DNA of 64,000 nt, from contig OZ007512.1 of NCBI GenBank assembly GCA_963931865.1, positions 10,735,160 through 10,799,159 of the forward strand, given 5' to 3'. The first letter of the stretch is position 1; each line of letters opens with the position of its first letter. The stretch comes from Axinella damicornis. Lineage: Eukaryota; Porifera; Demospongiae; Axinellida; Axinellidae. Below the pieces are notes generated by a model, which saw only the letters and a list, made by a program, of their open reading frames with translations, did no database searches and was not told the origin of the DNA. The translations under genes were made by a program, and so were the position numbers. Below, piece by piece: positions 10,559 through 19,273 of the stretch.

Positions 10559-10795
10559 GACCCCACACTGCACAAGTTCGATCAGCGGGATATCGCTTGT
10601 CCGGGCCGCTGAAAAGGGAAAACACTGATGTCTTGACTCAGCCTCAGTATAGTAGCATGCAGTATATAGCTGGCGCGCTGGCTTCGCGATGATGTAATGT
10701 AAATCATGAATGACATAATGCAGGTATCCAGTATGAAATTTGGGAATGGGACTGTGCCCTCTGCTGTTTATTGCATGCAGTAGAGTACGGAGAAT
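10559..10795. promoter_or_regulatory. Putative divergent promoter of CARD and death-domain genes
   Basis: 237 bp separate the two opposed start codons. The interval holds a perfect AP-1-type site TGACTCA (10634-10640) and a GC-richer block near 10670-10690. No convincing TATA box. Promoter activity is inferred from position only. Confidence 0.35.
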
Positions 10796-11078
10796 ATGGA
10801 GTCTGTTACCGAAAGAATTGCTCTTGAAGTTGGCCCTAAATGGATCCAGCTCTACTCCAGGTTAGGGTTGGGCCATAGGGGCCGCTGGCGGATCGACAGT
10901 GAACACGCGAATAAATCCATGGAAACAAAATACCAAAATTGCGCCCGGGATTGCATCGAACTCTGGAGGAAAACTGTTCAGGACCAGGATGAGATGGAGG
11001 CCATTAAGGAGCTGCTGATCGCCCTTAGAAAAGTTCAAGGGTTTGTCCCACTTTCAGAGGAACTAAGCAGGGACAACG
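10796..11078 (+). CDS. Death domain 1 exon
   Basis: Contains VTERIALEVGPKWIQLYSRL and ARDCIELWRKTVQDQ, the amphipathic helices and central Trp of a death domain. Ends at GAC AAC G|GTAGGA, phase 1. Confidence 0.7.
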
Positions 11079-13262
11079 GTAGGATAGAGATTGGGTGCAT
11101 AATTGTTAAAGTTGAATGTTGGAAGTGCCGGCTGAATGATTCATAGCCTCAAGCTATGACTGCATGTATTGCATTGTAGCTCCTGGTTGTGTTTACATGA
11201 CAAGGAAATTAAACACGTCAACAAATAGGGGCAGTAGACTTATGTTTCCACCACATTCATTGCCTTATACAAAAGCATACTACCACTTTTGTACATGTAT
11301 TTGTGATGGCCCCCACGGGCTCAGCATTCTGTCAATCGTTGGACTATGGCTTCAGGATAAATTAGCTACCTGTTGACTTCTTGTATCCACGCGACATCGT
11401 TGTAAGTGAATGTACACTTTGTCTACATACCAGTAGCTGTCTTCCGAGTTCACTGACAACTAGTGATTTAATTGAGAATGCTGAGCCCGTGGGGGCCATC
11501 ACACATACATGGTGTACATGTACAAAAGTGGTAGTACCTAGTCTGGCACAGCCAGACCCTCCTCCGCGTGCGAGGGTCTGGCTGCGCCAGACTAGGTAGT
11601 ACCATGCCTGCCAAACCATACATTTACGTACATGGTAGTACCATGCCTGCCAAACCATAAGTTTTTGTTGTCAATTAATCACATGCATAAAGTCTATAGA
11701 TTATCACTGTTCTGGCAACAGAATGAACTTGTGTGCCACTACACAGGTATATCCCTGGAGGCCAGTGTACCAGTGGAACCAGAAGCTCCCAGCTCTCCAC
11801 CAGATGTTGATCTGGCCACAAGAAGGCCATTGCAAACCCATGCATTGGCAACTGAATACAGTGTTTCAGATGTAGAGCAGAGGCAACCACCGCAACAATC
11901 AAGCACCTCCACTCATCAGGTTAGCACTGCAGGATGTAAGATTACCTTTGAAGCAAGAGAACGATGGACTACACAGATTTTACAGATGAACAGACACGTC
12001 TTCTTTGCAATAATGGTTACCTTAATGCTGCTATTAATTCAAAATGAAGTAATTGAGAGTCTAAAAGTATGGGCTGGTATTAGCCTCATTCCCAGGCCGT
12101 CTGCTGCTTCGTTTTTAGTCGCATATGTGACCTTTGAACCCCCGTTAGATAAGCTGGCAGAAGGCCTGGTACCACTCCTACATCATTTACAAGCAAGGTG
12201 GACACGGTTATGAAGCAACTCGACTATACGTATGCTCTTCCAGTTTATATTGCTACCACGAAGACAGAACCTTGATGCCAACTGCCAACTTATCTGATGT
12301 GGGTTCAAAGGTCATGTATGCGACTAAAAACGAAGTGGCAGATAGCCTGGGAACAAGGCTAGGCTAGTATAATGTCCAAAAAGCTACTAAGTAGTTTTCC
12401 ACTTGGGCTAATGAGAGTCACTTGGTAATAAGCATTTTCCTTGTTTGTTTGTTTGTGTGAAAAACTGTAAAATCCATATCAGGAAATATGAGCTGAAAAT
12501 GGACACTCACACATTAAGCTATTAACAATGTGCTAATTGCACCTTTTCCGGATATTATTTGAACACTACAGGATACTGTATGTCTTTCCCCGCTCAATCA
12601 AATGGATAACAATTCGACAGCAACTCGACTGAATTTTAGGCCCTGCAATCAGTCAATTATTCCTTGTGATGTACTCTGTAGTGGCCGTTATCTTTCAGGA
12701 TGTGATGCTTGTTTGTGTGTTTTGCTGCCTAGGATGAAGACTCTGCCAGCTCAGTAGCCATCAGTGATACTGAACCAGGGGACTCAGGATGTAAGTCATG
12801 ACCCACACTGACCACCAAAGTGGCTTATTTTGGCTTGGGGTGCCTTGAATATACTTACAGCACATTCCTTTAGTATGAATGCAATGGACCTTATCAGACT
12901 TTCACTTTACCCTGACAGATGCAGACACTGACTCAGCGGTGACACTTGATGAAATTTTACAGAACTCTATCGATTTGAAGAACCGGATGCACAAGTTTGC
13001 CATTCTTGATATCTCACAAAGACTAAAGGCTAACAAATGGCAGATGCTTGCAAAAAACCTTGAAGTACCAAACACAAAGATCCAGCATCTTGAAAGAACT
13101 GAGGCTGTTGCCGAAGAACGATACTATAAACTGTTTAGAGAATGGTTGAATGACAAGCAGGCAGCTGCAACGTTTGCCGTCCTGCGAAATGCATGTGACC
13201 AGAAAAGTGCTGTGGATATGATTATTAGAAAAAGGGTAATACAGCATGATGAAACCCTGTAG
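10796..13262 (+). CDS. Protein with two death domains (4 exons, predicted 285 aa)
   Basis: Exons 10796-11078, 11747-11919, 12733-12790 and 12919-13262 (TAG). Donors GTAGGA, GTTAGC, GTAAGT; acceptors ...actacacag, ...gctgcctag, ...ccctgacag. Phases agree (1, 0, 1) and the sum is 858 bases. Residues about 4-90 form a death domain (ALEVGPKWIQLYSRLGL ... CIELWRKTV). Residues about 95-187 are a Pro/Ser/Thr/Asp-rich linker. Residues about 188-262 form a second, more canonical death domain (DISQRLKANKWQMLAKNLEV ... YYKLFREWLND, TFAVLRNAC). Such proteins work as cytoplasmic adaptors in apoptosis or NF-kB-type signalling. The start is favoured because an in-frame TAG lies 15 bp upstream. No effector or membrane segment, so an adaptor or a decoy. 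Confidence 0.72.
11079..11746 (+). other. Intron 1 of the death-domain gene with inverted repeats
   Basis: Holds inverted-repeat arms at about 11277-11345 and 11455-11535 (block gggctcagcattct and its complement) and a hairpin MITE at 11536-11605 with ends acctagtctggc / gccagactaggt. No exon seen. Confidence 0.6.
11536..11605. mobile_element. Short hairpin MITE (CCAGACCCTCC family)
   Basis: acctagtctggcacagccag is mirrored by ctggctgcgccagactaggt around a short loop. Related stems with CCAGACCCTT occur at 14346-14795. Confidence 0.7.
11747..12790 (+). CDS. Linker exons of the death-domain gene
   Basis: Two short exons, 11747-11919 and 12733-12790, encode a low-complexity linker (EPEAPSSPPDVDLATRRPL ... 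DEDSASSVAISDTEPG). The intron between them carries the foldback at 12081-12361. Confidence 0.6.
12081..12361. mobile_element. Long foldback of the TAGCCT MITE family, 9-bp TSD
   Basis: 281 bp with arms tagcctcattcccaggccgt / its complement, extended inward by gcttcgtttttagtcgcata and its complement. Flanks ggctggtat (12072-12080) and ggctagtat (12362-12370) form a 9-bp duplication with one mismatch. Confidence 0.8.
12919..13262 (+). CDS. Death domain 2 exon
   Basis: Clear death-domain pattern: KWQMLAKNLEVPNTKIQHLE, EERYYKLFREWLN, AATFAVLRNAC. Stop TAG at 13260-13262. A possible donor (agg|GTAATA at 13236) could skip the last few codons, but no compatible next exon was found. Confidence 0.75.
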
Positions 13263-13698
13263 CTAATTTCAGTTGCCCTGTTCTCTGGCAATGATCCAGT
13301 AACATTTCAAGTTGACTTACTGTTACGGAATCACAGCTCACAAGGGTCCGGAAGAGACGATCTAGATTTATATAGCTTTTTATTTCGTCAACTTTGTGAA
13401 CTTAGTTGTGTGCTGTTATTCAGTACCTGTTCTGTTTCATGAATTACAGAGAAATAGTCCCCAGTTGAGACCGAAAGAGAAAGCCCGCAGTCCAGCTCTT
13501 ACAGTCGATTTCCGTTGCGTTTTGTGTGACCAAGTGCGGCAAGAACTTTCTGTGGGTGCAGCTTCACGGAAATGACACAGGCTGGAATACGCAAGTGTTT
13601 GAAAGCCATGCAGGCACTGTGCGTGAGTGTCATGTTCGGAAATCGACTGTAACCTGGGAAACCACCCGGGGATTCCCCTGGGATTTCCCCGCGTGTCT

Positions 13699-13704
13699 AA
13701 TAAA
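13699..13704 (+). terminator. Polyadenylation signal AATAAA
   Basis: AATAAA about 440 bases after the death-domain stop and 86 bases before the next start codon, on the same strand. It fits the 3' end of the death-domain transcript and implies very tight spacing between the two genes. Confidence 0.45.
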
Positions 13705-13789
13705 ATTAATATTTAATTATTCATGACGTGCTGTCAATACTCATACTGTACTGTGATCGATCGGGACACATTCAGTCGATCGTGGCACC

Positions 13790-13892
13790 ATGGATTCCGA
13801 AGTCTACTACACGTACTACTATTGCTCAGCGTTCACTCAGCAGGAGAGGACGCAGCTGAAGGAACTCTTTGGAAGGGACCTGTTTGCAAAAG
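13790..13892 (+). CDS. First exon of the second CARD gene
   Basis: Begins MDSEVYYTYYYCSAF and ends GRDLFAK plus one base. 103 bp, phase 1, the same as the first exon of the minus-strand CARD gene. Kozak-like context CACCATGG. The donor GTGGTG is weak, which lowers confidence. Confidence 0.5.
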
Positions 13893-15978
13893 GTGGTGTA
13901 GAGTAGCTACATGCGAATTACGTTTACATGATTATGGTATGAAAAAGTCGTTTCTCCTGGAGATCCGTTCTAGATTTACAGATCAAACGCTGCAGGGCAT
14001 CGATATGTCTCAGCCATATTTTCCATACAAATGCAGCGAAATTGCAAGGACAGATCAGTTTCACATTGTGGACGGACGGTGCTCGATTTTTGGGAGGGGT
14101 CTGGGAACGAACGAGACTATAGCAGGGTAGCTGGGCTCATAGCTGAAGCTTTGAATGGCAGTTTACCGAGACTCATGCAGCTGCTAGGAATGGAGGTTTG
14201 CTAAGCATTGAGCGAGTGTCTTTTTAAAACCGTTTGCTGGACTAAAATACTGTAGCAGGCTGATCATGACTCGGCTGCATGGTACTGGCGATTCAGTGCC
14301 GGCCACCAGCGGATGCTTGGCTTCCTGATGACCCGTAGTGCTGAAGTACTAGTCTTGAAACCAGACCCTTCACGTGGGGAGGAGGAAGGGTCTGGGTAAT
14401 CTCACGCGTGAAGAGTCTGGTACCGAGACCTAGGGTCTGGGCACCATCTTACTTTTGAGTTGTCCCCAGGGTGGAATGTTGATCTAGCGAACCAGAAGAA
14501 TTGATTGCAAATGATGTCAGGGAAATGATTTTTCTCCAGGATTTTCAGTGTCACCAGCGACTGGACACGGCCAATCGCTGTGCTGTACCACGTTACCCAC
14601 GAGTGTACATGTCTGACGAAGTCGAGGAGAGCAACGAGCAGGTCGATTGTGATTGTATGCGTGGTATCGCAGCTGATCGCTAATTACCACACAATACATT
14701 CCGTGAGGACAACTTGAATTGTTGTAGGCATGTGCCCAGACCCTTCCTCCTCCCCGTGCGAAGGGTCTGGTTCCGAGACTAGCCAAGTACTAGGTATTGA
14801 TACTACCGATACAGGTTCCAGGATTGTGTGGTATCAAATGTTATCCCACAGCTGTAAACTTGCTCCATTGATAATGTATGGAGAGCAACAGTGGAATATG
14901 GGGCCGTATTCCACTCCCGTATTCCACTCTTCCTGAGGGTATGAAGTTTACACTGGTCGTGTTTTCATGTAAACGGTACGTAGACATAGTGACTGCAAGT
15001 GCGAGTCACCAGGTAGGTATGCGTACCCGCGCATATACGGTGTATAATATAGCGCTGGAACCAGGTACTGGTACCGGACTCAGAGAAATCGACGTTCGTC
15101 GTCAAAAGAGTTCTGTGCTGGTAAGTCGCTCAAAGACGGTCCTAAAACGGCAGTATCTTGTTGGTGTTCAAGCAAGAACAAGCATTGCCAAGTACTACTA
15201 AAGCGACAAGTACTGGCACCTTAGCGTCGGGGCTGGCAACTACAATAGCTGTAGGATAAGTACGTTATTTATCGTGTACTGGGAAACATCACTCGTCTGT
15301 TGCCGTATTGTCACTCGTGCCTGCGGTACTCGTGCAATACGGCAACAGACTCATGATATTTCCCAGTACCCGGTAAATAATGTATATGTATCTGTCGACA
15401 CTGAGCATGTACTGTACATTATGTGGCCGGGCACGTGCCAGAAGCCTATTGGCCTAGGCCTTGTAGAAGAGAAGATCGAGGGGGGTTGAAGTTTGTATTG
15501 GTATTGGTGTCGGTACCAGTACAAAAGTATCGGTATCGGAATTCAAAATGTGGTATGGCCAGCACTAATGACCTGCTTCACATTGCACACAAGGTTGAGG
15601 TTAGCACACCTGGAATTACCCTTGATGTATAAAACATGAAACTGTGGATCGAAAAAGGAAGTTTGTGACACATCCTGGATCACAAAAGGGAAGTTGGTTT
15701 CCTCTTGTGACACCTGGATCTGTCCCTGTCCCTGTGCTGTGGTGGTCGGCCAGACTCCTAGTCTTGCTGTGGTGGAGATATCAGAATCAACCATGTGTCC
15801 CTGGTGTAAGGAAGAGATTACGGGTTGCTGGGATTGATTCACACACTGGACTTCAAGTTGGTGGTGGTGGTGGGAGGGGGGGAGGAGGGGAGGGGGAGGA
15901 AGGGGAGGGGGGAGGGGGAGGGAGGGAGGGAGGGAAGGGGGGAGAGGGCTGTAGTTGGGGTGTTTATTTTAGTTGCTT

Positions 15979-16009
<31 letters not shown>

Positions 16010-18214
16010 GACAACTCCCATTTCTGTCAGGCTACAGTGGCAAGGATTTGACGGAGGAACAGGTTCAGCGGATTCTGACCCGTATCAGTCCTTTGCTGAG
16101 ACAATGGTTGAAAACGAAGGACATCCTTCCGTTCCTGAAGCAGCGGTACCTGCTCACCGAGACAGAGACGCTGCACCTGAAGAGCGGCAGCCTGCAGGCC
16201 CAGGAGCAGGCCGTGCGACTGGTCGAGTTGCTCATGAACAAGGGGTCGTACGGTATTGGGGCGCTCTACCTGTGCCTGATTGAATCCTCTGATCAGCTGA
16301 GTGGACTTCCTGCCCACTATCAGCTGGCGGGAGAGCTCAAACAGATCGGTTAGTGTCCAAATGGGATTATACTCCTTCACCATTTTAGTTATAAACGTGT
16401 GATTGAGATAGCCTCGTTCCCAGGCCCCACGCAGCTTTTCGTTGCTTGCAGTACGGAAAAGCGGGGAGAGCCTGGTATGTGTCCTCATGTGAACATTATG
16501 TAATCGACAAATGGCCAAAATTTCAGAAGGAAAAAGAAAAATTTTGCGTATTGTTCAACTAACTACACATTCAATGCTTGTTGTGTATGACAGTTGCCCC
16601 CCGCTAGCTAGATATGTGTGGTAAGTTACCTCGTACCTTTGTTCTTGCTGTTCTGAGCCCCAGTTCGCCCACATTCCTTTCTACCACCTTTCTACCCTCG
16701 ACGTCACACACGTGAGGAAACATACCAGGCCTTTCGCATTCTTTCGTGCAACCGCAAGCTGCGCGCGGGCCTGGGAATGAGGCTATATATGATTGAGACA
16801 AATGAATCTCTGTGGCATATTCGGAATCCCTGAGAGTTTGTGCCCACCCCACAATAGTATAGAAATCCTAAGCCTTAGTTCGTTGCTGGATACTTGACCT
16901 TGAGAATCAGGAATCGTGATTTGAGTTAAATCTGATGACGTCACTTGTGTCGTCACTCGTCCCTGCATGACCTCCTCTGGCCCACACCTGCCACTGATCC
17001 AGAGGAGGTTGGCCACTGCACACGTCACGAGTAATTATTACCTTTCTGTCATGTGACAGTGGACGGTTATTAAAAGTTATTGCAAATAGCTGTACGAATA
17101 GAAGACCGTTTCTGGGGCTGCTGTGGAGTGCTCCAAGTTGGCAACCCTCGAACACGCTTTGCAAATGGACGAGACGGCCCCGAACCTCCACTCTAGTCTC
17201 GCAGGGCCGATGTTTGCGGCGCGCGTGGGGACCGTCTGGACCGGGAGACTACTTCCACTCGTTTCTGCCATACCTCAGCTGAATCTTGAAGAGCTCGGCC
17301 TTTTATATTGACAACAGATGCCTACGCTTCCCTGCGAGTCAATATTCCAAGTGATTGCGTCGGGGCTCGATGTTGAAAACTGTCGAAGCATTGTCTATGG
17401 AAGTACTGTACTTAACATTCATTACGTAATCTATTTTATCGGATTACACGTGACTTTAATGAGACCTGATTAGCAAAGGTCAACCATGGCCGTCCTCCTC
17501 TGCCACTGATCTGTAACTACATATGGATACTTGGCTGTCATGTGAATGATTGACACTCCTCTTACCTGCAGTGCAAACAGAGTGTGGAGTGGGTTCAATG
17601 ACGGTGTCAGGAGCTACAGGAGGGGACGACGATGAGCCGTTGCAATGTGAGAGAGATGGTTCTGAGGGCTTAAGTGTGGAATTTATCAATATAAGATTTT
17701 TAAGTGTGTGGGGAGTTTGGGGGTGGAGCTACGACGTGTGCGAACTTTGTACCTTGACACAATCGGGGAGCAGCAGCTGAAGTGGATGTAATTGGTGAGG
17801 AACAGCTGAAGCAGACGCGATTGAGAAGCAGCAGCTGAAGTGGACACAATTGGGGAGCAGCTCAAGCGGATGCGAGCTTTCCAGTGAGCGCCGGAAATTA
17901 CTCATGTAGGCGAATGAGGGGGTACTAGCTGAGAGAAGTGAATTCACTTCCATGTACATAAGTGATCTTTGGTTGCCAAGCAACATATAGCAATCTTGGT
18001 GTTGTCCCACTGGTTTAACTAGAGCTATAGGCAGTGAGTTAGCCTCGTTCCCAGGCCACGTGGGAGGAGAGAAAGCGGCCTGGGAATGAGGCTAGGCAGT
18101 GAGTGTGTCTGCCTGTGCTTTCTCTGTCCACAGCACTCCAAGTTGTAGTGGAGAATCTCCATGGCATTACAGTCACTCCAGAAACGGCCAAAGCCTTTGT
18201 AGAAAATCTTGGAT
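13790..18214 (+). CDS. Second CARD gene, 5' exons; runs into the sequence gap
   Basis: Exon 1 13790-13892 (start context caccATGg), exon 2 16031-16348, exon 3 17572-17646, exon 4 from 18134 into the gap at 18215. All introns are phase 1; acceptors are tttctgtcag, cttacctgcag and ctgtccacag; donors are GTGGTG (weak), GTTAGT and GTGAGA. Exon 2 is a CARD-like bundle (residues about 37-135). Exon 3 is an acidic linker. Exon 4 starts LQVVVENLHGITVTPETAK, similar to part of exon 3 of the minus-strand CARD gene. After the gap the next plus-strand exons lead to a kinase domain, so this may be the N-terminus of a CARD-kinase, or a separate adaptor that ends inside the gap. Confidence 0.6.
14346..14795. 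mobile_element. Inverted-repeat element with CCAGACCCTT ends
   Basis: agtactagtcttgaaaccag near 14346 is mirrored near 14765-14795 (ggttccgagactagccaagt), each next to a GGGTCTGG/CCAGACCC block. No coding frame. Confidence 0.5.
14825..15385 (+). repeat. 0.55-kb dispersed repeat, uninterrupted copy
   Basis: Reads through from gttatcccacagctgtaaac to a terminal palindrome at 15275-15372 (tactgggaaacatcactcgt ... inverted). The second copy on the minus strand (20795-21156 plus 22270-22460) is split by element B, so this copy shows the empty site. Confidence 0.75.
15858..15955. repeat. G/A-rich low-complexity tract
   Basis: Runs of GGGGA and GGGAGGG, with many G-triplets able to form G-quadruplexes on the plus strand. 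It lies about 70 bases upstream of the poly-C/acceptor. Confidence 0.8.
15981..16008. repeat. Poly-C run, about 28 bases, adjoining a splice acceptor
   Basis: Ends 22 bases before the AG of the CARD exon acceptor (16029-16030), where the polypyrimidine tract should be. Confidence 0.85.
16031..16348 (+). CDS. CARD exon of the second CARD gene
   Basis: Open between acceptor tttctgtcag and donor GTTAGT. Helices LTEEQVQRILTRISPLLRQ, DILPFLKQRYLLTETETL, QAVRLVELLMNKGSYG and ALYLCLIESSDQL follow the CARD layout, with the LLTE.E turn and a late G-x-x-G before the last helices. CARD is favoured over DED because there is no E/D-RxDL motif. Confidence 0.72.
16349..17571 (+). other. Intron with TAGCCT-family element and unplaced open frame
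   Basis: Contains the 381-bp element at 16409-16789. The stretch 17123-17311 has a plus-strand frame (LATLEHALQMDETAPN ...), but no splice sites in the right phase were found, so it is not called an exon. Confidence 0.5.
16409..16789. mobile_element. TAGCCT-family element, 381 bp, 9-bp TSD
   Basis: Ends tagcctcgttcccaggcc / ggcctgggaatgaggcta, flanked by tgattgaga at 16400-16408 and 16790-16798. The interior (ccccgctagctagatatgtg ... tctacc) recurs in a decayed copy at about 33340-33572. Confidence 0.85.
17740..17960. repeat. 29-bp minisatellite element (copy 2, degraded)
   Basis: Array units like ggggagcagcagctgaagtg at about 17763-17875, then a tail aggcgaatgagggggtacta. Same layout as 3430-3803 and 57370-57852. 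Confidence 0.7.
18040..18094. mobile_element. Short TAGCCT-family MITE with target duplication
   Basis: tagcctcgttcccaggcc ... ggcctgggaatgaggcta, flanked by ggcagtgagt on both sides (18030-18039 and 18095-18104). Confidence 0.85.
18134..18214 (+). CDS. Partial exon entering the gap
   Basis: After acceptor ctgtccacag. Reads LQVVVENLHGITVTPETAK and is cut by the gap. Phase fits the preceding exon. Resembles the second domain of the minus-strand CARD gene. Confidence 0.5.
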
Positions 18215-18414
18215 NNNNNNNNNNNNNNNNNNNNNNNNNNNNNNNNNNNNNNNNNNNNNNNNNNNNNNNNNNNNNNNNNNNNNNNNNNNNNNNNNNNNNN
18301 NNNNNNNNNNNNNNNNNNNNNNNNNNNNNNNNNNNNNNNNNNNNNNNNNNNNNNNNNNNNNNNNNNNNNNNNNNNNNNNNNNNNNNNNNNNNNNNNNNNN
18401 NNNNNNNNNNNNNN
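18215..18414. other. Assembly gap (200 N)
   Basis: Exactly 200 N, a common scaffold placeholder, so the true gap size may differ. It splits an exon from whatever follows. Confidence 0.99.
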
Positions 18415-18860
18415 AGGGGGGGCATCGCCCCCCCTAACTCCTAGCAGCTAGCTACTATTAAACATCCAACGGCTGCCCTATACTTGGTACTAGGCTGACT
18501 CGGCTAACCTTGTGTACGTACGATGTACGCGAATCGAGTTGCTGATCTGGCGCAAGTCCAGCTATCGATGTAGCCAGCGGCTGGCTAGCTAAAACCGAAC
18601 GGCTTGGGAAATTTGAGCAAGAAAGAAGCACAGCGGCCCTGGGACCTGCAATCCTCGTACATCTGGAAAACTTGCAGTGCAAAAGCACGAAGGTGCCACG
18701 AGAGCCCATCCTGATAGCTGAATAATGAAGGCAAAAAACAATTTCCGCGCTTTGCGTGGACTGATCGCCACTACGCTCCTCTATGCACTGCCTCCGGCAG
18801 CGTGTAATATATCTTGCCCCCCCAATTGTACATGTAAATACGTGCCGCCGCCCCTGAATA
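18415..18860. mobile_element. Copy of a GGGGGCTC-rich hAT-like MITE next to the gap
   Basis: The block from tacatctggaaaacttgcag to gtgccacgagagcccatcct, then cgctttgcgtgga and ctatgcactgcctccggcag, matches in reverse the interior of the element at 30908-31262. Its missing end may lie in the gap. The open frame starting at 18725 lies partly in this repeat and is not called a gene. Confidence 0.6.
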
Positions 18861-19273
18861 GAGTATGCTTATATCCACACTTAACACCACCTACTGAGAG
18901 CAGGCCATTTCGCCGACAAGGAGATAAGGCCTGGTGCATTTTTTGCGAGGTCCGGAGCTATGTAAATAAACTCTTCTAGCATTCAGCAGACTGCTTCAAT
19001 GAAGGGTGTAGCAACAGCTCACTTCTATAGTAGTGAGGACATTGCTACTCTACCCTGTTCCTGGAACAGCTACTGACCTAGATATTTGTTATTGGCAGTG
19101 ATATTAATTACTATTCCACCCGAAAGACCTTTTCAAGCTAAAAGTAGAGGATTGCAGAAAAGCAAAGTTACAAGATTCGCTGAAATAAGATGTAACTGTC
19201 CTGATACTTTTAGATTTTACATCCAGTCAGTGGATACTGTAGCCTTCATTATACACAATGTATGTATATACAG

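Larger units (their letters stand above)
13893..16030 (+). other. Intron of the second CARD gene, repeat-filled
   Basis: Holds the CCAGACCC-ended inverted element at about 14346-14795, the 0.55-kb repeat at 14825-15385 with its terminal palindrome, a G/A-rich tract at 15860-15950 and a poly-C run right before the acceptor. Confidence 0.5.

Noticed and set aside
15825..16283. Plus frame rich in Gly/Glu and Pro runs
   Set aside because: It reads through the G/A tract and poly-C run; the real coding frame there is the CARD exon from 16031.
17123..17311. Possible extra exon (LATLEHALQMDETAPN)
   Set aside because: Looks partly coding, but no acceptor/donor pair in the phase needed by the neighbouring CARD exons was found.
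18725..18979. Small frame with a signal-peptide-like start and Cys-rich middle
   Set aside because: Its first half lies in a dispersed MITE and nothing supports expression.
19086..19273. Possible upstream exon of the kinase gene (TIPPERPFQAKSRGLQKSK)
   Set aside because: The acceptor is plausible but no convincing donor follows; left out of the model.
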